NCBI RefSeq assembly: GCF_003947455.1
Contig: NZ_QHJH01000042.1
Coordinates: 1 to 45,981, forward strand
Direction: 5' to 3'
Length of the DNA: 45,981 nt
Source of the DNA: Streptomyces sp. WAC 04229
GTDB lineage: Bacteria; Actinomycetota; Actinomycetes; Streptomycetales; Streptomycetaceae
Shown one piece after another: positions 39,180 through 45,981 of the stretch; position 1 is the first letter of the stretch; each line of letters begins with the position of its first letter. The translations under genes were made by a program, and so were the position numbers. The notes below the pieces were generated by a model. It ran no database searches and was not told the DNA's origin. It saw only the letters and a list, made by a program, of their open reading frames with translations.

Positions 39180-42100
39180 TCAAGTGGGTGGGACGGGAGT
39201 CTCATTATGTGAGCGCAGTGCCGTACCACCACCGAGGACGGCCGGCAGTCCCGACGGGTGACCGCCGGGAACCTGGCCGGTGGCGGTGGTGCCCACGCTC
39301 TTGCCGTACACCCCCTTGGCGCCGCCCGCGAAGGCCGGTTCGGCCGGTCCGTGCGGCACGGGATAGCGGCCGGTGCCCAGCGCCCTGCGCAGCCGGTACT
39401 CGTCCAGCGGCCCGGAGAACGCCATGCCCTGTCCGTGCGTGCAGCCCATCGCCCGCAGGGCGACGATCTGCTCGGGCAGGTCCACCCCGTCGGCCACGGA
39501 CTTCAGGCCGAGGTCGGTGGCGATGCGCAGCAGGCCACTGGTGATCTTGTGCAGCCGCGCCGACTCCACGACGCCCTCGATCAGCCCGCGGTCGAGCTTG
39601 AGCACGTCCACGGGCAGGCGTCGCAGCGCGGTGATCGCCGCGTAGCCGCTGCCGAAGCCGTCCAGCGCGATCCGGACACCCACCCTGCGCAGCGCGTTCA
39701 GCCGGCGCTCCAGCTCGTCCAGGCCGACCCGTGGGTCGATGTCCGACAGCTCGATCAGGAGGGAGCCCGGCGGGAGTCCGTGCCGGGTCAGCTGCGCCTC
39801 CACGGAACCCAGCGGCATCGAGCGGTCCAGCAGGCGGCGGGCCCCGATGCGTACGGCCACGGTGACCGGCAGTCCGGTCGCCGCGCGTTCGGCGGCCTGC
39901 TCGACGGCCTCCTGGAGCACCCAGCGGTCCAGCTCGGCGGTCTTGTCGGCGTCCTCGGCGACCCGCAGGAACTCGGCGGGGGTGAACAGCACGCCCTGCG
40001 AGGAGCGCCAGCGCGCCTGGGCACAGACCGACGTGATCCGGCCGTCCGTCAGGGAGACCACGGGCTGGTGCAGCAGCGCGAACTCACCGTCGTGCAGCGC
40101 GACCCGCAGGCGGGTGGCCAGCTCGGCCTTGCGCACGACGTCCTGCTGCATCTGCGGCCGGTACAGCTCGACGCGGCCCTTGCCGCTCGCCTTGGCCCGG
40201 TACATGGCGAGGTCGGCGTTGCGCAGCAACTCACCCGCGCCGAGGCCCGGTTCGGCGAAGGCTACGCCGATGGAGGCGTTGACACGGACATCGTTGCCGT
40301 CGATGAGGTAGGGCTGGGAGAGGGTCATCCGCAGACGGTCGGCGAGTTCCCGGATGTGGCCCTCGCGGGCGGCCCGGTCCCGGGCCCCGTCCCCGACGAT
40401 CAGGGCCGCGAACTCGTCGCCGCCCAGTCTGGCGGCGGTGTCCCCCTTGCGGACGGCCTCGTGGAGCCTGCGGGCGGCCTGTACGAGCAGTTCGTCCCCG
40501 GCCTGGTGGCCGATGGTGTCGTTGACGCCCTTGAAGCCGTCGAGGTCGATGAAGAGCACCGCGGTGCCCCGCAGTGCGGCGCCCCGGTCCATGGCACGCC
40601 GGCCCGAGAGCGCCTGCTGGACGCGCCGGGTGAACAGGGCGCGGTTGGGCAGGTCGGTGAGCGGGTCGTGTTCGGCGTTGTGCTGGAGCTGGGCCTGGAG
40701 GCGCACGCGCTCGGTGACGTCCCGGCTGTTGAAGATGAGGCCGCCGTGGTGGCGGTTGACGGTGGACTCGACGTTGAGCCACCCGCCGTCCCCGGAGCGG
40801 AAGCGGCACTCGATGCGTGCGGTCGGTTCCTCGACGGGGCTGGCGGCGAGGAAGCGGCGCACCTCGTGCATCACGCAGCCGAGGTCCTCGGGGTGGATGA
40901 GCCCGGCCAGTTCGCTGCCGACCAGCTCCTCCGCGGGGCGGCCGTAGACACCGGCGGCGGCCGGGGAGACGTAGCGGAGGATGCCGGAGGGCGCGGCGAT
41001 CATGATGACGTCGCTGGAGCCCTGCACCAGGGAGCGGAAGTGGTTCTCCTTCTGGGCCAGTTCCTGGGTGAGGACGATGTTGTCGAGCAGCATGATGCCC
41101 TGCCGGACGACGAGTGCGAGCACCACGGTGCCGCCGGTCAGCAGCACCACGCGGTCGACGCTGCGGCCGTTGAGCACGTTGTAGAGGATGCCCAGGGTGC
41201 AGACCGCGGCGGCGAGGTAGGGAGTGAGCGCGGCCAGGGACCCGGCGATGGGCCGGGCGGTCGGATAGCGCCCCCGCTCACCGCCCGGTACGGGCGCGGG
41301 CGGTGGCGCCTGCGGGCCGGAGCCGCGCTGTCCGGGCACGTGCTCGCGGACCACGCGGGTGTGCCCGGTGCCCTCCGTGTCGGGGGCCCGTCCGCGCCGG
41401 GTCGCGGCCCAGGGGGCGTAGGCGAGCAGCAGGGAGCCGGCGAACCAGCCCGCGTCCAGCAACTGGCCGGAGCGGTAGCTGTTGTGGAACAGCGGCGAGG
41501 TGAAGAGGGCGTCGCACATCACCGTCAGGGCGAGCGCGCCGATGGCGGTGTTGACGGCCGAACGGCAGACGGGCGAGCGCCTGAAGTGCAGCGCCAGCAC
41601 CATGCTGACCAGCGCGATGTCGAGCAGCGGGTACGCCACCGAGAGCGCGGAGTGCGCCACGCTGGACCCGCCCTCGGCCTTGGCCGCCTGGGCGAGCGCG
41701 AGGCTCCAGGCCAGCGTCAGCAGCGAGCCGCCGATCAACCAGGCGTCCAGGCCCAGGCAGATCCAGCCGGCCTTGGTGACCGGCCGCTTGGCCAGGACCA
41801 GCAGCCCCACGATCGCGGGCGGCGCGAAGCACAGGAAGAACAGATCGGCGTAGCTGGGACTGGGCACGGGCACCCGCAGGACGACCTCGTACCACCCCCA
41901 GACCAGGTTGCCCAGGGACGCCATGGCCGAGGAGAGCGCGAAGAGCAGCCACGCCGGCCGGAAGCGGACGCGCCGTCCGCGGGCGTAGAGGAAGCAGGAG
42001 ACGGCGGCGGCGCCCGCGGCGGCGCTCAGCCCGAAGTCGCCCATGATCTTGGCGGCGTACTCCGAACCCCAGCCGAGCGCGGACCCGACGGCGTAGACCG

Positions 42101-42377
42101 CGCAGACCAGGGCCAGCACGAGCTGGCGGACGAAGGTGGGGCCGCGGGAGGCGGCCGAGGGCCGGGGCAGCAGCGGTCCCGGGGCCGGCTGTGCGCGCAG
42201 CGCTCCGTCCAGCGTGGGCGCGGGCGGCGGGCTCACCGGGGCCGCCCGCGGCCGCCCGGCCGGCGGCGGTGAGGGCCGCACTGGGCGGGATGGCTGTGCC
42301 GGCTCCGTCTGCGCGCGGTCGTGGTCGTGCGCCAGGGTCGCCGGCGGCGGCTCCGCCGCGTCGGGTCGTTCGTCCAT
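39180..42377 (-). CDS. Membrane protein with PAS, GGDEF and degenerate EAL domains (probable diguanylate cyclase)
   Basis: 1065 residues. A Pro-rich cytoplasmic start is followed by many membrane segments (about 80-330, and a pair near 360-420), a PAS domain (FRSLVQGSSDVIMIAAPSGIL), a GGDEF domain and an EAL-type domain. The cyclase signature RLGGDEF is intact near 650-656 and is preceded at five residues by RKGD, an RxxD product-inhibition site. The EAL half looks inactive: CAQ replaces EAL near 785, Arg replaces the Asn of the NLS motif, DGFG replaces DDFG, and ADGVD replaces AEGVE. It is predicted to make c-di-GMP, which in Streptomyces controls development through BldD. ATG 42377 is chosen; GTG 42482 lies within a BldD-like box. 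Confidence 0.88.
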   Translation of the reverse strand: MDERPDAAEPPPATLAHDHDRAQTEPAQPSRPVRPSPPPAGRPRAAPVSPPPAPTLDGALRAQPAPGPLLPRPSAASRGPTFVRQLVLALVCAVYAVGSALGWGSEYAAKIMGDFGLSAAAGAAAVSCFLYARGRRVRFRPAWLLFALSSAMASLGNLVWGWYEVVLRVPVPSPSYADLFFLCFAPPAIVGLLVLAKRPVTKAGWICLGLDAWLIGGSLLTLAWSLALAQAAKAEGGSSVAHSALSVAYPLLDIALVSMVLALHFRRSPVCRSAVNTAIGALALTVMCDALFTSPLFHNSYRSGQLLDAGWFAGSLLLAYAPWAATRRGRAPDTEGTGHTRVVREHVPGQRGSGPQAPPPAPVPGGERGRYPTARPIAGSLAALTPYLAAAVCTLGILYNVLNGRSVDRVVLLTGGTVVLALVVRQGIMLLDNIVLTQELAQKENHFRSLVQGSSDVIMIAAPSGILRYVSPAAAGVYGRPAEELVGSELAGLIHPEDLGCVMHEVRRFLAASPVEEPTARIECRFRSGDGGWLNVESTVNRHHGGLIFNSRDVTERVRLQAQLQHNAEHDPLTDLPNRALFTRRVQQALSGRRAMDRGAALRGTAVLFIDLDGFKGVNDTIGHQAGDELLVQAARRLHEAVRKGDTAARLGGDEFAALIVGDGARDRAAREGHIRELADRLRMTLSQPYLIDGNDVRVNASIGVAFAEPGLGAGELLRNADLAMYRAKASGKGRVELYRPQMQQDVVRKAELATRLRVALHDGEFALLHQPVVSLTDGRITSVCAQARWRSSQGVLFTPAEFLRVAEDADKTAELDRWVLQEAVEQAAERAATGLPVTVAVRIGARRLLDRSMPLGSVEAQLTRHGLPPGSLLIELSDIDPRVGLDELERRLNALRRVGVRIALDGFGSGYAAITALRRLPVDVLKLDRGLIEGVVESARLHKITSGLLRIATDLGLKSVADGVDLPEQIVALRAMGCTHGQGMAFSGPLDEYRLRRALGTGRYPVPHGPAEPAFAGGAKGVYGKSVGTTATGQVPGGHPSGLPAVLGGGTALRSHNETPVPPT
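39204..39209 (-). promoter_or_regulatory. Possible ilvB -10 box inside the end of the GGDEF gene
   Basis: On the minus strand CATAAT lies 58 nt before the leader ATG and inside the last codons of the upstream gene. The -35 is poor. Only 33 bp separate the upstream stop from the leader start, so the ilvB promoter probably lies within the coding region. Confidence 0.4.
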
Positions 42378-42477
42378 AGGCCGTGCATCGCCCGTCGCCC
42401 CCCTCACAGTCTGAGATGTCCATCCCCGGCGCCGAACGGTGCGCGGCGCATCCCCTGTCGGACGATACACCAGGATC

Positions 42478-42491
42478 GTCACTCAGGGACA
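42478..42491 (-). promoter_or_regulatory. BldD-like binding site upstream of the GGDEF/EAL gene
   Basis: On the minus strand TGTCCCTGAGTGAC matches the remembered BldD consensus (tnACnc[A/T]GaGTnAn) at all defined positions but one. It lies about 100 nt before the ATG. Confidence 0.5.
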
Positions 42492-42574
42492 TAGGTTCTC
42501 TACGCTCCGTGACGACCAGCGGATATGCGCGCACCCACCGCATCCGGGGGATTGCGGAGGGTGCCCGAACCGGA

Positions 42575-43516
42575 TTACGCGCCCGTCGTCAGGATCACGT
42601 TGCGCAGTGGTTCCCGGTTCACGAAACGGTTCAACTGGTCCACCAGCAGCCGCTTGGCGCGCGGCAGGAAGGCGGAGGTCGGCCCGCCGGCGTGCGGGCT
42701 GATGACTATGCCGGGAGCATGCCACAGCGGGTGGCCCGGCGGCAGCGGTTCGGGGTCGGTCACGTCGAGGGCGGCGGTGAGGCGTCCGCTCTCCAGTTCG
42801 GCGAGCAACGCCTTCGTGTCGACGACCGGCCCGCGCGCGACGTTGACGAGCAGGGCGCCGTCCTTCATCCGGGCCAGGAACTCCGCGTCGACGAGCCCGC
42901 GGGTGGTCTCGGTGAGCGGCGTGGAGAGGATGACGACGTCGGCCTCCGGGAGCAGGGCGGGCAGTTCGGTGAGTGGATGCACCGGACCGCGCGCCGTGGT
43001 GCGTGCGGAGCGCGCGACGCGCACGACCGGCGCGACCTCGAAGGGCACGAGCCGGTCCTCGATCGCGGCGCCGATCGACCCGTACCCGACGACGATCACC
43101 TTCCGGTCGGCGAGCGCCGGCCGGAACCCGCCGAGCCACTCGCCCCGGTCCTGGGCCCGCACGAAGTCCGGGATGCCGCGCAGCGACGCCAGGATCAGGG
43201 CGAGGGTCAGCTCCGCGGTGCTGGCCTCGTGCACCCCGCGGGCGTTGCACAGCCGGACGCCCGGGGGCAGGTGCCGGAGGCCGGGCTCCACGTGGTCGAT
43301 GCCCGCGGAGAGGGTCTGGACGACCTGGACGGAGCGCATGCCGGGCAGCGGGCGGGTCCCGATCCCGCTGGGCTTCATGTAGGGGACGACGTAGTACGCG
43401 CAGTCGGCCGGGTCGGCGGGGAAGGTCTCCTCGCCGTTCCAGTGGCGGTACACGGGGCCCTCGGGGAGGCCCTCGATCTCGTCCGGCGGGATGGGCAGCC
43501 ACACGTCAGCAGTCAT
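42575..43516 (-). CDS. D-2-hydroxyacid dehydrogenase family protein
   Basis: 313 residues, NAD(P)-dependent. It has VGYGSIGAAIEDRL as the dinucleotide-binding loop, the catalytic Arg in NVARGPVVD, Glu in DVTDPEPLPPGHPLW and His in SPHAGGPTSAF. It is shorter than SerA and lacks ACT domains; glyoxylate/hydroxypyruvate reductase-like enzymes are the nearest type I can name. Substrate unknown. The start ATG is divergent from the aldo/keto reductase gene, whose GTG start lies 77 nt away. Confidence 0.9.
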   Translation of the reverse strand: MTADVWLPIPPDEIEGLPEGPVYRHWNGEETFPADPADCAYYVVPYMKPSGIGTRPLPGMRSVQVVQTLSAGIDHVEPGLRHLPPGVRLCNARGVHEASTAELTLALILASLRGIPDFVRAQDRGEWLGGFRPALADRKVIVVGYGSIGAAIEDRLVPFEVAPVVRVARSARTTARGPVHPLTELPALLPEADVVILSTPLTETTRGLVDAEFLARMKDGALLVNVARGPVVDTKALLAELESGRLTAALDVTDPEPLPPGHPLWHAPGIVISPHAGGPTSAFLPRAKRLLVDQLNRFVNREPLRNVILTTGA

Positions 43517-43592
43517 GGTCAGGAGGCTATGTCAGGGAGGCGGAGGGGCAGAGGTTAGGTTGGGTGGCCTGACGAGGGAGGGTCACGACCAG

Positions 43593-44591
43593 GTGGAGCG
43601 CAGGACGATCGGCGCGACGGCGCTCGCGGTGGGGGCCGTCGGACTGGGATGCATGCCGATGAGCTGGGCGTACAGCACGTCGCGGCAGCGGGGCGACGAG
43701 TCGGTCAGGGCGGTGCACCGGGCCCTCGACCTGGGCGCCACGCTGCTGGACACGGCGGACATGTACGGCCCGTTCACCAACGAGCTGCTGCTGGGGCGGG
43801 TGTTGCGGGAGCGGCGCTCCGACGCCTTCGTGTCGACCAAGGTCGGGCTCCTCGTGGGTGAGCAGCACATCGTGGCCAACGGCCGCCCCGGCTATGTGCG
43901 ACGGGCCTGCGACGCCTCGCTGCGCCGGCTCCAGACGGACGTCATCGACCTCTACCAACTGCACCGGGCCGACCCCGAGATACCGGTCGAGGAGACCTGG
44001 GGCGCGATGGCCGACCTGGTGCGGGCGGGGAAGGTGCGGGCGCTCGGGCTCTGCGCGGTCGGCGCGCGATCGGCCCGACGGCCGGGGGCACGGCTGCACG
44101 ACGCGACGATCAGGCAGCTGGAGCGGGTGCAGCAGGTCTTCCCGGTGAGCGCGGTGCAGGCCGAGCTGTCGGTGTGGTCGCCGGAGGCGCTGCGCACGCT
44201 GCTGCCGTGGTGCGTCTCGCGCGGCGTGGGCTTCCTCGCCGCGATGCCGCTGGGCAACGGCTATCTGACCGGCACGCTGACACCCGGGCAGGGCTTCGAG
44301 CCGGAGGACCTGCGCGCCCGGCATCCCCGCTTCACCGCCGAGATGATGGCCGCCAACCAGCCGATCGTGGCCGGCCTGCGGCGGATCGCGGCCCGGCACG
44401 GCGACGACGTCACCCCGGCGCAGGTGGCGCTGGCGTGGGTGCTGGCTCAGGGACCGCACGTGGTGCCGGTGCCGGGCACCAAGCGGGAGCGGTGGGTGGG
44501 CGAGAACACGGGGGCGGCCGAGCTGCGGCTGACCGAGCGGGACCTGGCGGAGGTGCGGGGGCTGCCGGCGGCGCTGGGCTCCTGGGACTGA
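43593..44591 (+). CDS. Aldo/keto reductase
   Basis: 332 residues, NADPH-dependent (beta/alpha)8 oxidoreductase. The tetrad residues are visible: Asp and Tyr in LLDTADMYGPFTNE, Lys in VSTKVGLL, His in LYQLHRADPEIP. The C-terminal VPVPGTKRERWVGEN is the cofactor phosphate-binding segment. GTG 43593 is chosen because homologues begin close to RTIGATALAVGAVGLGCM; the GAGGGAGGG before it is spaced rather far. Physiological substrate unknown. Confidence 0.9.
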   Translation: MERRTIGATALAVGAVGLGCMPMSWAYSTSRQRGDESVRAVHRALDLGATLLDTADMYGPFTNELLLGRVLRERRSDAFVSTKVGLLVGEQHIVANGRPGYVRRACDASLRRLQTDVIDLYQLHRADPEIPVEETWGAMADLVRAGKVRALGLCAVGARSARRPGARLHDATIRQLERVQQVFPVSAVQAELSVWSPEALRTLLPWCVSRGVGFLAAMPLGNGYLTGTLTPGQGFEPEDLRARHPRFTAEMMAANQPIVAGLRRIAARHGDDVTPAQVALAWVLAQGPHVVPVPGTKRERWVGENTGAAELRLTERDLAEVRGLPAALGSWD

Positions 44592-44688
44592 CCGGCGGGG
44601 GCCCGCCCGGGTTCGGGTTGCGGCGATCGGGAACTTGGAGGGCCCGTGCGGTGTATGACAGGGAAGAACCCGCCGCGTCGAAGGGACC

Positions 44689-45858
44689 ATGATCGTGCAA
44701 CGTCGAGCCGTGTCGGCCGTGTTGGCCGCCACCGCCCTCCTGCTGACGGCCGGCTGCTCCTCGTCCGACGGGGACCCGTCGGACACGGACGGCAGCGCCT
44801 CCTCCGCGACCACGACCGCGCAGGCCTCGCCGTCCGGACCGGCCGCCGAGGAGACGCCGCCGGCGAAGGGCTCCGTGAAGGTGCTCCGTACGCTCACCAC
44901 GGGACTGGACAGCCCCTGGGGACTGGCCCCGCTGCCGGGCGGCGACCTGCTGGTCTCCTCCCGCGACGACGCCACGGTCACCCGCGTCTCCGAGAAGAAC
45001 GGCGACAAGACGGAGCTGGGCGAGGTGCCCGGGGTCTCCGCGTCGGGCGAGGGCGGCCTCCTGGGCATCGCGCTCTCCCCCGACTACGCCTCGGACCACA
45101 TGATCTACGCGTACTACACCTCCGCCTCGGACAACCGCATCGTGCGCATGCTGTACGACGAGAAGAAGCCGGCCGGTGAGCAGCTGGGGGCGCCCGACAC
45201 GGTCTTCCGGGGCATTCCCAAGGGCGTGATCCACAACGGCGGCCGGATCGCGTTCGGCCCCGACAGGATGCTCTACGCGGGCACCGGCGAGAGCGGTGAC
45301 ACCGGGCTGTCGCAGGACAAGGACTCCCTCGGCGGCAAGATCCTCCGGATGACGCCGGACGGCGAACCGGCGCCCGGCAACCCCTTCCCCGACTCCCCGC
45401 TGTACTCCTACGGCCACCGGAACGTGCAGGGGCTGGCCTGGGACGGCAAGCAGCGCCTGTTCGCCTCGGAGTTCGGCCAGGACACCTGGGACGAGCTGAA
45501 CGCGATCAAGCCGGGCGACAACTACGGCTGGCCGGAGGCGGAGGGCGAGGGCGGCGGCTCCGGGTTCCACGACCCGGTGACCCAGTGGAGCACCGACGAG
45601 GCCTCCCCCAGCGGCATCGCGTACGCGGCGGGCTCGGTGTGGATGGCGGGGCTGCGCGGCGAGCGGCTGTGGCGGATCCCGCTGAAGGGCACGGAGACCT
45701 CGGCCGACCCGCAGGCGTTCCTGGAGGACGAGTACGGCCGGCTGCGCACGGTGGCACCGGCGGGCGGCGACAAGCTGTGGCTGGTCACCAGCAACACCGA
45801 CGGCCGGGGCGACGCGAAGGGCGGCGACGACCGGATCCTGGAGCTGGAGGTGGGCTAG
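44689..45858 (+). CDS. Lipoprotein PQQ-type sugar dehydrogenase (glucose/sorbosone dehydrogenase family)
   Basis: 389 residues. The signal peptide ends in the lipobox LTAGC (Cys near 23), followed by a Ser/Thr/Asp linker and a six-bladed propeller starting at GLDSPWGLAPLPGGDLLVSSRD. Family elements include GEGGLLGIALSPDYASD, HNGGRIAFGPDRMLYAGTGESGD, LGGKILRMTPDG, SYGHRNVQGLAWD and EFGQDTWDELNAIKPGDNYGWPE. It is exported, lipid-anchored, and may oxidise sugars with PQQ; many family members have no shown cofactor. AAGGGA lies before the ATG. The stop codon is part of a CTAG at which an IS630-type element begins. Confidence 0.92.
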   Translation: MIVQRRAVSAVLAATALLLTAGCSSSDGDPSDTDGSASSATTTAQASPSGPAAEETPPAKGSVKVLRTLTTGLDSPWGLAPLPGGDLLVSSRDDATVTRVSEKNGDKTELGEVPGVSASGEGGLLGIALSPDYASDHMIYAYYTSASDNRIVRMLYDEKKPAGEQLGAPDTVFRGIPKGVIHNGGRIAFGPDRMLYAGTGESGDTGLSQDKDSLGGKILRMTPDGEPAPGNPFPDSPLYSYGHRNVQGLAWDGKQRLFASEFGQDTWDELNAIKPGDNYGWPEAEGEGGGSGFHDPVTQWSTDEASPSGIAYAAGSVWMAGLRGERLWRIPLKGTETSADPQAFLEDEYGRLRTVAPAGGDKLWLVTSNTDGRGDAKGGDDRILELEVG

Positions 45859-45981
45859 TGTCCCGGTCCGGAGATCCTGTCGCAGTAGCGGCAGATGCGG
45901 TCGATGATCTGGTCTGCGGTCTTGGTCCACTTGAAGGGCCGGGCTTGCTCGTTCCAGTTCTTGATCCAGTCCTCGAGCGCG
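45855..45981 (-). CDS. IS630-family transposase, C-terminal end (partial, 5' part outside window)
   Basis: The minus-strand frame reads ALEDWIKNWNEQARPFKW, then TKTADQIIDRICRYCDRI and SGPGH before TAG. The W..N..ARPF.WTKTAD.I...I.RYC pattern is the usual C terminus of IS630/Tc1-mariner type (DDE) transposases. Forty-one codons plus the stop are present. Its stop overlaps the stop of the sugar dehydrogenase in the opposite strand. Confidence 0.85.
   Translation of the reverse strand, partial: ALEDWIKNWNEQARPFKWTKTADQIIDRICRYCDRISGPGH
45855..45981. mobile_element. Right-edge fragment of an IS630-family insertion sequence
   Basis: The element appears to begin at the CTAG at 45855-45858. CTAG is a known target for IS630-type elements. 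The terminal inverted repeat cannot be confirmed because the far end is outside the window. Confidence 0.6.

Noticed and set aside
42378..42482. N-terminal extension of the GGDEF/EAL protein to GTG 42482
   Set aside because: The GTG lies inside the BldD-like box and the added residues look like non-coding translation. There is no good ribosome binding site at either start, so this is not settled.
44631..44660. GGGAACTT as an ECF sigma factor -35 element before the sugar dehydrogenase
   Set aside because: No convincing -10 partner at the expected distance; a chance match is likely.

Overview
The window is a piece of a high-GC actinobacterial chromosome, almost certainly Streptomyces. The signs are strong GC bias at third codon positions, frequent GTG starts, several genes with no Shine-Dalgarno sequence but a -10 box 6-7 nt upstream (probable leaderless mRNAs), two Streptomyces-only conservons, and dispersed Streptomyces intergenic repeats. 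From memory, the gene order matches the core region around SCO5544-SCO5511 of S. coelicolor (conservons 1 and 2, accE-accB, citramalate synthase, urease-like genes, ilvE, leuB, proline catabolism, serA, ilvC-ilvN-ilvB, a GGDEF/EAL protein), with accessory genes inserted.

Layout. 1-7876 (+): the end of conservon 1 (cvnA1 tail, cvnB1, cvnC1, cvnD1), then complete conservon 2 (cvnA2-D2). Each encodes a membrane sensor kinase, a roadblock protein, a DUF742 protein and a small GTPase. 8089-9887 (-): accE and accB of an acyl-CoA carboxylase. 10042-12456 (-): a secreted family 8 polysaccharide lyase. 12624-13181 (+): a YceI protein behind paired palindromic operators. 13168-15386: a TetR/cysteine hydrolase operon divergent from an EamA exporter. 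15401-16756 (-): a TPM-like membrane protein. 16806-18410 (-): citramalate synthase (isoleucine pathway) behind a candidate transcription attenuator with tandem Ile codons. 18716-24417: a compact module, ureAB-ureC-aguA-tetR (-) divergent from an NCS1 permease (+), with a shared palindromic operator. 24468-27073 (-): ilvE, leuB and a small conserved-looking gene. 27380-31348: proline catabolism (proline dehydrogenase, P5C dehydrogenase) divergent from a PucR-type regulator. 31329-33548: a divergent TetR/DHA2 drug exporter pair. 33561-38942 (-): serA, then ilvB-ilvN-ilvC with the classical branched-chain leader peptide. 39180-42377 (-): a membrane GGDEF/degenerate-EAL protein with a BldD-like box upstream. 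42575-45858: a D-2-hydroxyacid dehydrogenase, an aldo/keto reductase and a lipoprotein sugar dehydrogenase. 45855-end: the 3' end of an IS630-family transposase.

Functional themes. Much of the window serves branched-chain amino acid and serine synthesis, with two ribosome-mediated attenuators that read different codon sets. The most interesting accessory system is the urease-like/agmatine deiminase module. It has no urease maturation genes and no N-carbamoylputrescine amidohydrolase. The UreC-like subunit keeps every metal ligand but has lost the conserved flap cysteine. It may act on a substituted urea such as the product of the neighbouring agmatine deiminase; this is inference.
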